This document shows positions 1-8,191 of a stretch of DNA of 37,733 bases, piece after piece. The first letter of the stretch is position 1; every line of letters starts with the position of its first letter. Location: the NCBI GenBank assembly GCA_030065975.1, contig JASJCN010000013.1, positions 1-37,733 on the forward strand. Reading direction: 5' to 3'. The notes under the pieces were generated by a model, which was not told the DNA's origin, did no database searches, and was given only the letters and a program-made list of their open reading frames with translations. Both the position numbers and the translations under genes were made by a program. This DNA comes from Myxococcota bacterium (GTDB lineage Bacteria; Myxococcota_A; UBA9160; UBA6930).

Positions 1-852
1 CTGCAGGACGTCGCCATCGGCCTCGACCGCGTCTTCGAGGTGCTCGACCTCGAGCCCGAGGTCGAGGATGCGCCCGACGCCCGGCCGCTCGAGACCGTGC
101 AGCACGAGGTCCGCTTCGACGACGTCCACTTCGGCTATGGCGCCTCGCGGCCGGTGCTGCGCGGCGTCGACCTGCACGCGCACGTCGGCACCATCACGGC
201 CATCGTCGGCCCCACCGGCTCGGGCAAGAGCACGCTGATGGCGCTGCTCTTGCGCCTCTTCGAGCCCGACTCGGGGGCCATCACGATCGACGGCGCGCCG
301 CTGCGCGACTTCACCATAGAGTCGCTGCGCGCCTCGGTCTCGATCGCCTTGCAGGAGAACGTGCTCTTCGGCGAGACGATCCGCGAGAACATCCGCTTCG
401 CCGTGCCGGACGCCAGCGACGAGGCCGTGCGCGCCGCGGCGCGCGTGGCCTGCGCGGACGAGTTCATCGAGCGCCTGCCCGACGGCTACGACACCCTGCT
501 CGGCGAGCGCGGCACCAAGCTCTCCACCGGCCAGCGCCAGCGCCTCTCGATCGCCCGCGCCGTGCTCAAGGACACGCCCATCCTGATCCTGGACGAGCCC
601 ACGGCCTCCCTCGACGCCGAGACCGAGCTGCGCGTCATGCGCAACCTGGCCGAGTGGGGGAAGGGCCGCCTCATCTTCCTCATCACCCACCGGCTCTCGA
701 CCATTCGCCGCGCCGATCAGATCCTGGTGATCCAGGACGGGCGCATCGCCGAGCGCGGCGGCCACGACGAGCTGATGGGACGGTCCGGGGTCTACCGGCG
801 CCTGGTCGAGGGCGAGCAGATGCCGCTGGCGGCCGCCGGAGGCGGCTCGTGA
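1..852 (+). CDS. ABC exporter half-transporter, C-terminal part (truncated by window start)
   Basis: This is the nucleotide-binding half of an ABC exporter. The reading frame is open from base 1, so the membrane domain and the true start lie upstream; a GTG at 40 is internal. Visible ATPase motifs in order are Walker A (GPTGSGKST), Q-loop (ALQENVLFGE), signature (LSTGQRQRLS), Walker B (ILILDEPTASLD) with the catalytic Glu, and an H-loop His (THRLS). All catalytic residues are present, so this subunit should hydrolyse ATP. The stop overlaps the GTG of the next ABC gene (GTGA), which is typical of translationally coupled subunits of a heterodimeric exporter. The substrate cannot be read from the sequence; lipid or drug export would be usual for this class. 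Confidence 0.93.
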   Translation: MQDVAIGLDRVFEVLDLEPEVEDAPDARPLETVQHEVRFDDVHFGYGASRPVLRGVDLHAHVGTITAIVGPTGSGKSTLMALLLRLFEPDSGAITIDGAPLRDFTIESLRASVSIALQENVLFGETIRENIRFAVPDASDEAVRAAARVACADEFIERLPDGYDTLLGERGTKLSTGQRQRLSIARAVLKDTPILILDEPTASLDAETELRVMRNLAEWGKGRLIFLITHRLSTIRRADQILVIQDGRIAERGGHDELMGRSGVYRRLVEGEQMPLAAAGGGS

Positions 853-2870
853 GCGCCGCCGCCAGCGATCCGAAGCGCGTCGACGAGACCCACGGCAGCC
901 ACGGCCGGCTCGAAGAGCAGCACGAGCTCGGAGACCTCGAGACCCTGCGCCTGCTCGGGCGGGCCTTCCGCTACGTGGCGCCCCTGCGCGGCCGCATGGC
1001 GATCAAGTTCTGCCTGCTGATCACGACGTTGATCCCCTTCCTGGTGCTGCCCTTCCCGATCAAGATCATCATCGACCACGGCATCCTGGCCCTGCCGCTC
1101 AGCGAAGCGCCGACGCCCTACCCCTTCTTCATCATGCCCTTGATCCACCTGCTCGAGGGCCGGAGCCCCACGGAGATCATCCTGTGGACGGCGGGGTTCC
1201 AGCTGCTGCTGGTGTTCCTGATCGGCGCGGTGGGCACGGGCGGGGGCGAGCGCGACCAGGCCGACGCCTATCTCGCGAGCGGGCACGACCAGGCCACCAG
1301 CACCGAGAACGCCGCCAACGCGGGCTTCAGCATGGGAAGCGGCATCCTCGGCCTCTTCGACATGCGCTTCACGATCCGGCTCACCCAGGCGCTGAACCAT
1401 CACTACCGCTCGCGCCTCTTCGAGCGCATCCAGTCGCTGCCCATGGCCGCCTTCGACGACGAGCGCATCGGGGACGCCGTCTATCGGGTGATGTACGACA
1501 CCCCCTCGATCACCAACAGCGTCTACCGGATCGTGCTCACGCCCTTCGCCTCGCTGCTCTTCGGCCTGCTGGTGCTGGCGGTGATGCAGGGCCAGTTCGG
1601 CAACCACCCGACCATCGTGTGGGCGGCGGCGGCCAGCCTGGCACTCACCTTCCTCGTGAGCCTGCCCTTCTCCGCGCTCCTGCGGCGCCGCAGCAGCCGC
1701 AGCCGGAAGGCCGGCGCCACGAGCACCTCGACCCTCGAGGAGGGCCTCTCCAACATCCTGGCCGTGCAGAGCCTCGGCGGCGAGGAGCGCGAGCGCAGCC
1801 GCTTCGACGCGGACAGCTGGGCGTCCTTCAGCCGCCACCGCGCCCAGCTGGCGGCGGGCATGGCCGTCACCCTGATCGTCGCGATCCCCGTGGCCATCGT
1901 GGTCGCCATCGCCTTCGAGTACATCGCCAACCTGGTGATCGAGGAGCGCATCAGCGCCGGCGACTTCTCGCTCCTCCTCTCCTACTTCGTGATGCTCGGC
2001 TACTGCTGCGTCGAGGTGGGCGCGCTCTGGATCCGCATCCAGGAGACGGCCGTCGGACTGCAGCGCGTGTTCTTCCTGATGGACCTCCCCGCGGACGTCG
2101 ACGCGCCCGACGCCATCGACATCCCCCCGATTCGCGAGGGCGTCCGGCTCGAGGGCGTGGACTTCGACTACCCCGACGGGACGCCGGCGCTGCGCGAAGT
2201 CGACATGGAGGCGCGCATCGGGTCGGTGACGGCGTTCGCCGGGCCTGCGGGAGCGGGAAAGACCACGCTCGCCTCGCTGATCCCGCGCTTCCACCGCGCG
2301 ACCGGGGGCCGGGTCCTCTTCGACGGCCAGGACATCGCGGGGGCCACCACCGAGTCGATCCGCTCCCAGGTCGCGTTCGTCTTCCAGGAGACCGTGCTCT
2401 TCGACGCGACCGTGATCGAGAACCTGCGGCTCGGGCGCCCCGAAGCGACCGAGGCCGAGGTCGAGCACGCCGCGCGCACGGCCGGCGCCCACGACTTCAT
2501 CGCGCGGCTCCCGAACGGCTACCACACCCGGCTGGGGCGCAGCGGCGGCAAGCTCTCGGTGGGGCAGCGCCAGCGGCTCTCGATCGCACGGGCGCTGGTT
2601 CGCGACGCCCCGATCCTGATCCTCGACGAGCCCACGTCGGCCCTCGATCCCGACACCGAGCGCGCCCTGGTCGCCGCCCTGCGCGAGGCGAGCCGGACGC
2701 GGCTGGTGATCGTGATCGCCCACCGCCTCTCGACCATTCGCGACGCCGACACCATCCACTTCCTCGAGGACGGCCGCATCATCGAGTCGGGCAGCCACGA
2801 CGAGCTGATCCGCCGCGAGAACGGCCGATTCCGTCGCTTCGTCGAGCTGCAGACCCGAGGCGCGGCCTAG
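849..2870 (+). CDS. ABC exporter half-transporter (permease-ATPase fusion)
   Basis: A 673-residue type IV ABC exporter half-transporter. The GTG at 849 was chosen because it overlaps the previous stop and puts a soluble N-terminus before the first membrane helix (about residues 52-75). The C-terminal ATPase has Walker A (GPAGAGKTT), signature (LSVGQRQRLS), Walker B (ILILDEPTSALD) and H-loop (AHRLS), all intact. Oddity: after the second hydrophobic stretch (about residues 108-130) there is an insert of about 40 polar residues rich in G, D, A, Q and N before the usual coupling-helix region (RLFERIQ...). It probably pairs with the upstream half-transporter. The substrate is unknown. Confidence 0.92.
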   Translation: MSAAASDPKRVDETHGSHGRLEEQHELGDLETLRLLGRAFRYVAPLRGRMAIKFCLLITTLIPFLVLPFPIKIIIDHGILALPLSEAPTPYPFFIMPLIHLLEGRSPTEIILWTAGFQLLLVFLIGAVGTGGGERDQADAYLASGHDQATSTENAANAGFSMGSGILGLFDMRFTIRLTQALNHHYRSRLFERIQSLPMAAFDDERIGDAVYRVMYDTPSITNSVYRIVLTPFASLLFGLLVLAVMQGQFGNHPTIVWAAAASLALTFLVSLPFSALLRRRSSRSRKAGATSTSTLEEGLSNILAVQSLGGEERERSRFDADSWASFSRHRAQLAAGMAVTLIVAIPVAIVVAIAFEYIANLVIEERISAGDFSLLLSYFVMLGYCCVEVGALWIRIQETAVGLQRVFFLMDLPADVDAPDAIDIPPIREGVRLEGVDFDYPDGTPALREVDMEARIGSVTAFAGPAGAGKTTLASLIPRFHRATGGRVLFDGQDIAGATTESIRSQVAFVFQETVLFDATVIENLRLGRPEATEAEVEHAARTAGAHDFIARLPNGYHTRLGRSGGKLSVGQRQRLSIARALVRDAPILILDEPTSALDPDTERALVAALREASRTRLVIVIAHRLSTIRDADTIHFLEDGRIIESGSHDELIRRENGRFRRFVELQTRGAA

Positions 2871-2906
2871 CACGACGCGCGCCGACGAACCCGTGGAGCC
2901 TCCGCC

Positions 2907-3488
2907 ATGCGCGATCTCGCCATTCTCACCTTCCAGACCCTCGACGGCGTGATGCAGGCGCCCCGCTCGCCCGACGAGGACCGCTCGGGCGGCTTCGAGC
3001 GAGGAGGCTGGGCGAACCCGTGCTGGGACGAGGTGATGGCCCAGGTGCGACGCGAGGCGATGGCCGAGCCCTACGACTTCCTCTTCGGCCGCAAGACCTA
3101 CGAGACCTTCGCCGCGCACCGGCAGGCCACCGCGGACCAGGAGCCCGACGCGGTCGGCATCGACGCGGCGCGAAAGTACGTGGTGAGCGCGTCGCCGGAC
3201 GTGCCCGAGTGGGGCCGGACGGAGGTCCTGTCCGGGGACGTGGCGAAGGAGGTTGCGCGCATCAAGGCCGAGGAGGGCCCGCTGCTCCAGGTCCACGGCA
3301 GCTGGCAGCTGATCCAGGCGCTGCTCGAGCACGACCTGATCGACCTGTATCGCATCTGGACCTTCCCGGTCTTCGTCGGCTCGGGGAAGCGCCTGTTCGG
3401 CGCGGGGGGGCCGCCCGGCGACCTGGTGCTCGAGAAGACCGAGGGCTGCCCGAGCGGTGCGGTGATGCACCTGTACCGGAGACCCTGA
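2907..3488 (+). CDS. Dihydrofolate reductase family protein (RibD C-terminal-like)
   Basis: A 193-residue protein of the bacterial DHFR/RibD-C superfamily (YyaP/YwjB-like). Family hallmarks are the N-terminal strand ending TLDGVMQAP, FGRKTYETF in the middle, the LLQVHGSWQLIQALLEHDLID segment, and a C-terminal PVFVGSGKRLF block. These small reductases bind NAD(P)H, but their physiological substrates are mostly unknown. An AAG/GGAG-like ribosome site (GTGGAG) lies 8 nt before the ATG. It sits 36 nt after the ABC exporter gene and just before an SDR gene that seems to have its own promoter. Do not take it for the essential folA enzyme, which is shorter and has different active-site motifs. Confidence 0.87.
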   Translation: MRDLAILTFQTLDGVMQAPRSPDEDRSGGFERGGWANPCWDEVMAQVRREAMAEPYDFLFGRKTYETFAAHRQATADQEPDAVGIDAARKYVVSASPDVPEWGRTEVLSGDVAKEVARIKAEEGPLLQVHGSWQLIQALLEHDLIDLYRIWTFPVFVGSGKRLFGAGGPPGDLVLEKTEGCPSGAVMHLYRRP

Positions 3489-3499
3489 CCGGCGGTCGC

Positions 3500-3505
3500 T
3501 ACCGT
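3500..3505 (+). promoter_or_regulatory. Candidate -10 element (TACCGT) for leaderless SDR mRNA
   Basis: A TANNNT hexamer lies 6 nt upstream of the SDR ATG, with no Shine-Dalgarno run in between. The same arrangement recurs before several other genes in this window and predicts transcription starting at or next to the start codon. No clear -35 is visible. Confidence 0.4.
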
Positions 3506-3511
3506 CGCGCC

Positions 3512-4267
3512 ATGTCGTTGCGAGACCGCGTCGCCCTCGTCACCGGAGTGTCCCGACCCGTCGGCATCGGAGCGGCCGTCGCCCGCCGCCTGCACGGGAT
3601 GGGAGCCCGCGTGTTCGCCACCGGGTGGCCGCCCCACGACGAGGACATGCCCTGGGGAGCGGGTACGCTGGACGTCCCCTTCGACGTCGGGCGACACGAC
3701 CTGGGAGATCCCGACACGCCGGCCGCCCTGGTCGACGAGGTGTTCGATGCCCACGGACGCCTCGACGTCCTCGTGGCCGTGCACGCGCGCTCCTCGTCCC
3801 AGTCGCTCGCCGAGCTCACCGTCGACGAGCTCCAGCGATCGTGGGTTTCGAACGTCCAGAGCATCCTGCTCCTCGCCCAGCGCTTCGCGGCCCGTCACAC
3901 GCCCGCGCCCGCGGACGCACCGCCGACGGGCCGGATGCTCTGGTTCACAAGCGGGCAGCACAAGGGGCCCATGGACTCCGAGCTGGCCTACGCCGTCACC
4001 AAGGGGGCGCTGCACCAGATGACGAGCTCCCTCGACAAGGCGCTCTCGGCCCACCGGATCGTGGCCAACTGCATCAACCCGGGGCCGGTCGACACCGGCT
4101 GGGCCACGCCGGAACTCCATGCCCAGGTGGCGGAGCGCTTCCCCGACGGCCGCTGGGGAACGCCCGAGGACATCGCCAATCTCGTGGCGTTCCTCGTGGG
4201 CGACGAGGGATCCTGGATCCGCGGCCAGGTGCTCGACTCCGAGGGCGGCTTCGACCGCCTGGCCTAG
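3512..4267 (+). CDS. Short-chain dehydrogenase/reductase (SDR)
   Basis: A 251-residue classical SDR oxidoreductase. The N-terminal Rossmann motif is present in the form TGVSRPVGIG (cofactor glycine motif at about residues 11-20). The catalytic triad is visible as the Ser in WFTSGQHKG and YAVTK (Tyr and Lys). NPGPVDTGW follows, and the C-terminal GEWI-like region reads GSWIRGQVLDSEGGF. It should transfer hydride between NAD(P)H and an alcohol/ketone substrate; FabG-like enzymes have this architecture, but a role in fatty acid synthesis is not indicated by the context. The ATG at 3512 starts directly on the conserved MSLRDRVALVTG strand. The gene is convergent with the PhyH gene. Confidence 0.9.
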   Translation: MSLRDRVALVTGVSRPVGIGAAVARRLHGMGARVFATGWPPHDEDMPWGAGTLDVPFDVGRHDLGDPDTPAALVDEVFDAHGRLDVLVAVHARSSSQSLAELTVDELQRSWVSNVQSILLLAQRFAARHTPAPADAPPTGRMLWFTSGQHKGPMDSELAYAVTKGALHQMTSSLDKALSAHRIVANCINPGPVDTGWATPELHAQVAERFPDGRWGTPEDIANLVAFLVGDEGSWIRGQVLDSEGGFDRLA

Positions 4268-4288
4268 ACGGGCTTTCCGCCCTGCCGG

Positions 4289-5095
4289 TCAGACGGGCTT
4301 CCCGTCTTCCAGGATCCGGAACTGGCGGCTCTCGTCGTCCTGGGGCTCGGGGTCCGCTCCGTCGCGATAGGCGATGGCGCCGGCCGGGGCGAACTGCACG
4401 ATGTACGCCTTGCGCACCGCGTCCGAGGTGTTGGGCCCGGTGCGGTGGGGCGTGAGCGACGAGAAGACCACGATGCTCCCGGCGCGTGCCGGGACGGCGA
4501 CCGCGCCGTCGGGCTCTTCGAGGCAGCAGAAGCCGGCGTCGGTGCTCCAATGGCGCAGCGTGCCGTGGTGATGGAGGCCCGGGACGACCCACGGGCAGCC
4601 GTTCTCGACGGTGGCGTCGGTGAGGGCGACCCAGCAGGTCAGGTACTGCTGGGGCTCGATGTACGTGTAGCCGTTGTCCTGGTGCCAGGGGAAGACGCCC
4701 GGCTTGGCGGGCTTCTTGTACACGGCCTGATCCCAGTACAGACGCACGTCGGGGCCGAGCAGGTCCGACGCCAGGTCCTGGAACACCGGGTGGTGGCAGA
4801 ACGCGCGCGCCTCGGGCAGGCGCTGGACCAGGTGGGTGGTGAAGGTGATGTTGCCGGCCTCGGCGATCAGGAGCTTTCCGTCGGGGCGGGTCTCGAGGAA
4901 GTCCGCCACCTGCTGCTCGACCGGATCGATCGCCGCGATCAAGGGCCCGAGGGTCTCGGCGTCGAAGGCGTCCTCGAGCACGAAGAAGCCGTCCCGACTC
5001 CAGGCCTCGGCCTGCGTCGCGTCGATCCGGCGATGGGGCGGAGGCGGCGGGGCCCAGGTGAAGCCCCGGTTTCGCTCGTGGGTCTCGATCTGCAT
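4289..5095 (-). CDS. Phytanoyl-CoA dioxygenase (PhyH) family protein
   Basis: A 268-residue Fe(II)/2-oxoglutarate-dependent oxygenase. The iron-binding triad is visible as H138-x-D140 (in FPWHQDNGY) and H217 (in SLTPHRTGPN); R228 (VRKAYIVQF) is the likely 2-oxoglutarate-binding Arg. The length matches the PhyH family, whose members hydroxylate acyl-CoAs or small metabolites. The actual substrate is not evident. Neighbouring acyl-CoA dehydrogenases elsewhere in the window make lipid metabolism plausible, but that is inference. The gene is convergent with the SDR gene and divergent from the lipoprotein gene. A TAGACC hexamer lies 6 nt upstream of the ATG and there is no ribosome-binding site, suggesting a leaderless mRNA. 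Confidence 0.9.
   Translation of the reverse strand: MQIETHERNRGFTWAPPPPPHRRIDATQAEAWSRDGFFVLEDAFDAETLGPLIAAIDPVEQQVADFLETRPDGKLLIAEAGNITFTTHLVQRLPEARAFCHHPVFQDLASDLLGPDVRLYWDQAVYKKPAKPGVFPWHQDNGYTYIEPQQYLTCWVALTDATVENGCPWVVPGLHHHGTLRHWSTDAGFCCLEEPDGAVAVPARAGSIVVFSSLTPHRTGPNTSDAVRKAYIVQFAPAGAIAYRDGADPEPQDDESRQFRILEDGKPV
4291..4307. terminator. Possible bidirectional hairpin between convergent SDR and PhyH genes
   Basis: A perfect 7-bp inverted repeat (AGACGGG / CCCGTCT) with a 3-nt loop begins about 24 nt after the SDR stop and overlaps the last codons of PhyH. There is no T-tract, so termination is only suggested by its position. Confidence 0.3.
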
Positions 5096-5101
5096 GGGTC
5101 C

Positions 5102-5107
5102 GGTCTA
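5102..5107 (-). promoter_or_regulatory. Candidate -10 element for leaderless PhyH mRNA
   Basis: On the minus strand TAGACC lies 6 nt upstream of the ATG at 5095. It misses the final T of the TANNNT pattern seen before other genes, so it is one of the weaker members of the set. Confidence 0.3.
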
Positions 5108-5181
5108 TCCCGTCCGGCTCCGCGTCGCAAATCCGGCCGGCGCGGCGCGTCGATGGGGGCCGGCGCGGCACCGGGATGGGG

Positions 5182-5187
5182 TAGGCT
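5182..5187 (+). promoter_or_regulatory. Candidate -10 element (TAGGCT) for leaderless lipoprotein mRNA
   Basis: TAGGCT ends 7 nt before the GTG at 5195. The same hexamer at similar spacing precedes the methyltransferase and rhomboid genes in this window. Confidence 0.4.
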
Positions 5188-5194
5188 CCCGGCC

Positions 5195-5986
5195 GTGATC
5201 GAACCGAGAGCCGCACGCGTCCTGCTCCTTCTGACCCTGCTCCTTCTGGCGTTCGGGTCGGCGCCCGGGTGCTCGAGCTTGGGCTCCGGCGACCCGACGG
5301 TCGAGGAGCCGCGGCCCCTCGCCGCACCGCCTCCGCCGGCACCCATCCCGGGAGACTCCCTCGACGCGGTGCTGGCGACCATCGAGGTGCCGAGCGAGGG
5401 AGCGAAGCTCGACCTGCACGAGCTGCAGCTGCTGCGCGTCGACGTGGACCCCTGGGAGCGCGTTTCGCCCGACGAGGCGCCCGGGGACGTCGTGATGATG
5501 GCGGTCCGCCGCTGCAACCACCGCGAAGGGCTGTTCAGCGACGAGGCCGTCCGCGCGTCGTGGTACGTGTTCGAGTCGGGACGCTTGCGCGTGTTCGACC
5601 ACTCCTCCTTCGACGGCCATTGCGGGGTGCGCCGCATCTTCACCCTGAGCCCGCCGGAGCGGCCCGAGCCCGAGCGGACGCTCGTGCGCTGGGTGTCCCA
5701 GCGGCACCCCGACGACCTCGCCGACTCCGCGGACAAGCTCCGGCTCGGCATCGCGCTCGTGGAGGCCGGCCGCCTCGACGAGGCCGAGCGCTGGCTCGAA
5801 TCGGGCAGCCGCGAGGTCGAGCGGCTCGAGAGCCGGACGCGCATCGAGGGCGACGACGACGAGATCGAGAAGGACCGGCGGCTGGACGAGCTCCGGCCGC
5901 TGCGCGCGACCCTCACCCGCGAGCTGCGCGACGCGCGAAAGGCCCTCGAGGCGGCCTCGGCCGAAGCCGATCAGTCGCTTCCGTAG
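5195..5986 (+). CDS. Hypothetical lipoprotein with C-terminal helical repeat region
   Basis: I do not recognise this protein. From the GTG at 5195 it has 263 residues. The N-terminus is a lipoprotein-type signal: a short basic region, a leucine-rich core, then a Cys at residue 26 preceded by APG. A proline-rich linker follows. The middle contains Cys pairs and a segment describing an exposed beta-rich fold. The C-terminal third (from LRLGIALVEAGRLDEAERWLE) resembles a TPR-like helix pair followed by a charged coiled coil. The GTG was preferred over an ATG at 5153 because it places the signal sequence at the N-terminus and has a TAGGCT hexamer 7 nt upstream. The 3' end overlaps the convergent phosphofructokinase gene by 16 bp. 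Confidence 0.72.
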   Translation: MIEPRAARVLLLLTLLLLAFGSAPGCSSLGSGDPTVEEPRPLAAPPPPAPIPGDSLDAVLATIEVPSEGAKLDLHELQLLRVDVDPWERVSPDEAPGDVVMMAVRRCNHREGLFSDEAVRASWYVFESGRLRVFDHSSFDGHCGVRRIFTLSPPERPEPERTLVRWVSQRHPDDLADSADKLRLGIALVEAGRLDEAERWLESGSREVERLESRTRIEGDDDEIEKDRRLDELRPLRATLTRELRDARKALEAASAEADQSLP

Positions 5987-7203
5987 CGCTTGCGCACGCC
6001 GTCGGCGTCGAGGCCCGTCACCCGACCGATCGCGGCCACGGTGTCCTCGCTCTCGAAGTCCGCGGGCTCCATGCGCACCTGGAGCGCGAACGCGCTCTGG
6101 TGCGACTGGGTCGAGGTGTCGACCATGCGGATGCGCGTCTTCCCGGTCGCTTCGTCGAGCATCTCGTCGAAGGGGATCGGGACGATCTGGCTGCCCTGGC
6201 GCGTGATCATCACGCCGCTCGTGCCGTCGAGGAGCGTGCGCACCGCCCCGGCACCGAGGTCGCGGGTGTAGTCGAGGTCGAAGGCGTTGGGCTGTGCGCA
6301 GCGAAGCTCGTAGCCGATGTCCTTCTCGACCACCGCCATCTTGATGCCGAGCTCGCCCAGCGACTTGCGCAGCTCCTTGCGAAGCACGGTGCCGAGGGGC
6401 ACCTCCTGGAGCCGGACGTGGCCGTGCTCGTCCCGCTCGGCGTCGCTCAGCCCCTCGAGGTCCTCCGGGTCGAGGAGCTCGCCGATCCCCTCGGCCAGCA
6501 CGGCGACGCCGTGTCCCCGACCCATGGAGAGGCGCTTCACCACGGCCCCTTCCAGCTGACCCACCACCCGCGCGAGCCGCAGCTTCTCGGGCCCCATGTC
6601 CTCGGGAATCAGGCAGACGGTGGCGCCGGCGGCCTTGGCGGCGCCCAGGGCCAGGTGGCCGGCCTTGCGGCCCATCACGACCGCGAGATACCAGCGCTGG
6701 GTCGTGCGGGCGTCCTCCATCAGGTGCGAGATCAGCCTCGTCGCGTGCTCGCGCGCCGTCTCGAAGCCGAAGGTGGGGATCTCGCCCGGGAGCGGCAGGT
6801 CGTTGTCGATGGTCTTGGGGACATGGGCGACGCGGATGCGCCCCTCGGCCGTCTCGGCCACGCGCCGCGCGGAGAATGCGGTGTCGTCGCCCCCGATGGT
6901 GATCAGGTGGTCGATGCCGAGCTTCTCGAGGCTCTCGACCACGCGCTCGAGATCGCCCGGCTGCTTGGTCGGGTTGGCGCGCGACGTCTGCAGGATCGAG
7001 CCCCCGAGCAGATGCACGCGCGACACCATGCCAATGCGCAGATCGAGGGTGTGATCGACGTTCCCCTCCATCAGCCAGCGGAACCCCTCGACGATCCCGA
7101 CGACCTTCGCACCTTCGCGCCTCGCGAGAATCGTCGCCGCGCCGATCACGCCGTTGATGCCGGGCGCCGGCCCGCCTCCGACCACGATTCCGAACGTCGC
7201 CAT
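5971..7203 (-). CDS. pfp: Pyrophosphate-type 6-phosphofructokinase
   Basis: A 410-residue phosphofructokinase. It phosphorylates fructose 6-phosphate to the 1,6-bisphosphate. The residues that separate the PPi-using from the ATP-using enzymes are readable: GGDDT at 104-108 (D107 where ATP enzymes have Gly) and PKTIDND at 129-135 (K130 where ATP enzymes have Gly). Both point to pyrophosphate as phosphoryl donor, which makes the step reversible. Other motifs are the N-terminal GGGPAPGIN and the MGRKAGHLALGAA substrate region. Start choice: GGAGG lies 5 nt before the ATG at 7203, whereas the alternative GTG at 7209 abuts it. The gene is 42 nt downstream of a ParA-like ATPase on the same strand. 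Confidence 0.9.
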   Translation of the reverse strand: MATFGIVVGGGPAPGINGVIGAATILARREGAKVVGIVEGFRWLMEGNVDHTLDLRIGMVSRVHLLGGSILQTSRANPTKQPGDLERVVESLEKLGIDHLITIGGDDTAFSARRVAETAEGRIRVAHVPKTIDNDLPLPGEIPTFGFETAREHATRLISHLMEDARTTQRWYLAVVMGRKAGHLALGAAKAAGATVCLIPEDMGPEKLRLARVVGQLEGAVVKRLSMGRGHGVAVLAEGIGELLDPEDLEGLSDAERDEHGHVRLQEVPLGTVLRKELRKSLGELGIKMAVVEKDIGYELRCAQPNAFDLDYTRDLGAGAVRTLLDGTSGVMITRQGSQIVPIPFDEMLDEATGKTRIRMVDTSTQSHQSAFALQVRMEPADFESEDTVAAIGRVTGLDADGVRKRYGSD

Positions 7204-7214
7204 CCGCACCTCCA

Positions 7215-7237
7215 GGGCCCGACCCGCGAGCGGGCCC
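7215..7237 (-). terminator. Short GC hairpin between the ParA-like gene and pfp
   Basis: A 7-bp perfect inverted repeat (GGGCCCG / CGGGCCC) with a 9-nt loop sits between the two genes, upstream of the pfp ribosome-binding site. It has no T-tract and could be an attenuator, an mRNA-processing structure or chance in GC-rich DNA. Confidence 0.25.
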
Positions 7238-7245
7238 GGCGTTCG

Positions 7246-8163
7246 TCAGGATCGCGTGCCGAGGCCTCGCAACAGCACGCTCTTCAGGGCGCCGCCCAGG
7301 GACGGGACGGCGGGAGCCTCTGCAACCGGATCCGCCCCTCGCAGCGAACCGCTCTCGCCCACGGACGAGGGGCCGAGATCGAGCAGCTTGGCCACCTCTT
7401 CCGCGAGCTCGCGCATCTGGGTGTGCACCCCGGTGCCGCGCGCGTGGTGCAGGATCGAGCCGGGCGCGCCGCCTGCCGAGATCATCGACTCGACGCGTGG
7501 GCTGCGCGAGATGGTCGTGGTGAAGTGGGGCCAGCCTCGCTCCTCGACGGCGTCGACCAGGCGCTCGTGGAGGTCGCGGCCCGAGGCGTCGACCCGGGTG
7601 CGGCGATCCACGAGGGTGAACAGCACGCGGCCGATGCTCTGCCCGCCGTGGAGCCGGCGCAGCCACTCGAACGACTTCTCGGCCTCCTCGAGGGAGGTGA
7701 GATCGGACACGGGCAGGATGGCGAGGTCGGCGGCGGCGAAGGCCGAGAGCGTGAGGGCCTCGAGGTCGCTCTTGGTATCCAGGATCACGAGGCCCTCGAA
7801 GCCGGTGCGCTCGAGGATCGTTCGCAGCAGGAGCGGATCCTCGGCACGCGTCTTGAGGGCAGCGGTGTCGGGAGGCGTGGGCACGTAGTGCACGCCGTAC
7901 TGCCCCAGCTGGATCACGTGCTCGAAGCTGCGCTCGGCCCAGCCGTGCTTCAGGTTGCGCTCACTGTGTCGCGGGGCGCCTCCCAGTCGGAACATCCGAT
8001 CGATCACCGACTGGTCGTCGAGGCCGACGACGAGGACGGGCAGGTCCTCGTAGAGCGCGCGCAGATAGACCGCGAGGTTGGTGGCCACGGTGGTCTTGCC
8101 GACGCCACCCTTGTTGGAGGCCACGGTCAGGACGGCGCGGGGAGACTGCAGGGGGGCAGACAC
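7246..8163 (-). CDS. ParA/MinD-family P-loop ATPase (orphan)
   Basis: A 305-residue ParA-superfamily ATPase. The deviant Walker A motif KGGVGKTT (about residues 18-25) is followed by switch-like segments (VVGLDDQSV and LVILDTKSD, the latter probably Walker B). ParA proteins partition chromosomes, plasmids or protein clusters. No ParB, MinC/E or flagellar FlhF partner is next to it, so its cargo is unknown. Instead it lies directly upstream of pfp on the same strand. The C-terminus is about 30 residues longer than the folded core and is Ser/Gly-rich. GTG start at 8163: no Shine-Dalgarno, but TAACCT lies 7 nt upstream, matching the leaderless pattern. Confidence 0.85.
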   Translation of the reverse strand: MSAPLQSPRAVLTVASNKGGVGKTTVATNLAVYLRALYEDLPVLVVGLDDQSVIDRMFRLGGAPRHSERNLKHGWAERSFEHVIQLGQYGVHYVPTPPDTAALKTRAEDPLLLRTILERTGFEGLVILDTKSDLEALTLSAFAAADLAILPVSDLTSLEEAEKSFEWLRRLHGGQSIGRVLFTLVDRRTRVDASGRDLHERLVDAVEERGWPHFTTTISRSPRVESMISAGGAPGSILHHARGTGVHTQMRELAEEVAKLLDLGPSSVGESGSLRGADPVAEAPAVPSLGGALKSVLLRGLGTRS

Positions 8164-8170
8164 GGCAACC

Positions 8171-8176
8171 AGGTTA
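8171..8176 (-). promoter_or_regulatory. Candidate -10 element (TAACCT) for leaderless ParA-like mRNA
   Basis: The minus-strand hexamer ends 7 nt before the GTG at 8163. It lies 10 bp from the plus-strand -10 candidate of kdsB, so the two divergent promoters would share the same DNA. Confidence 0.4.
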
Positions 8177-8185
8177 CCCTTCGGC

Positions 8186-8191
8186 TAGTGT
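8186..8191 (+). promoter_or_regulatory. Candidate -10 element (TAGTGT) for leaderless kdsB mRNA
   Basis: TAGTGT ends 7 nt before the kdsB ATG at 8199. Its -35 position would fall on the start codon of the divergent ParA-like gene. Confidence 0.45.

Noticed and set aside
792-3470. An 892-codon open frame on the minus strand opposite the ABC exporter and DHFR-like genes
   Set aside because: It is a mirror of high-GC coding DNA: low-complexity Arg/Ala/Gly/His-rich translation with no domain, while the plus strand encodes a clear ABC transporter.
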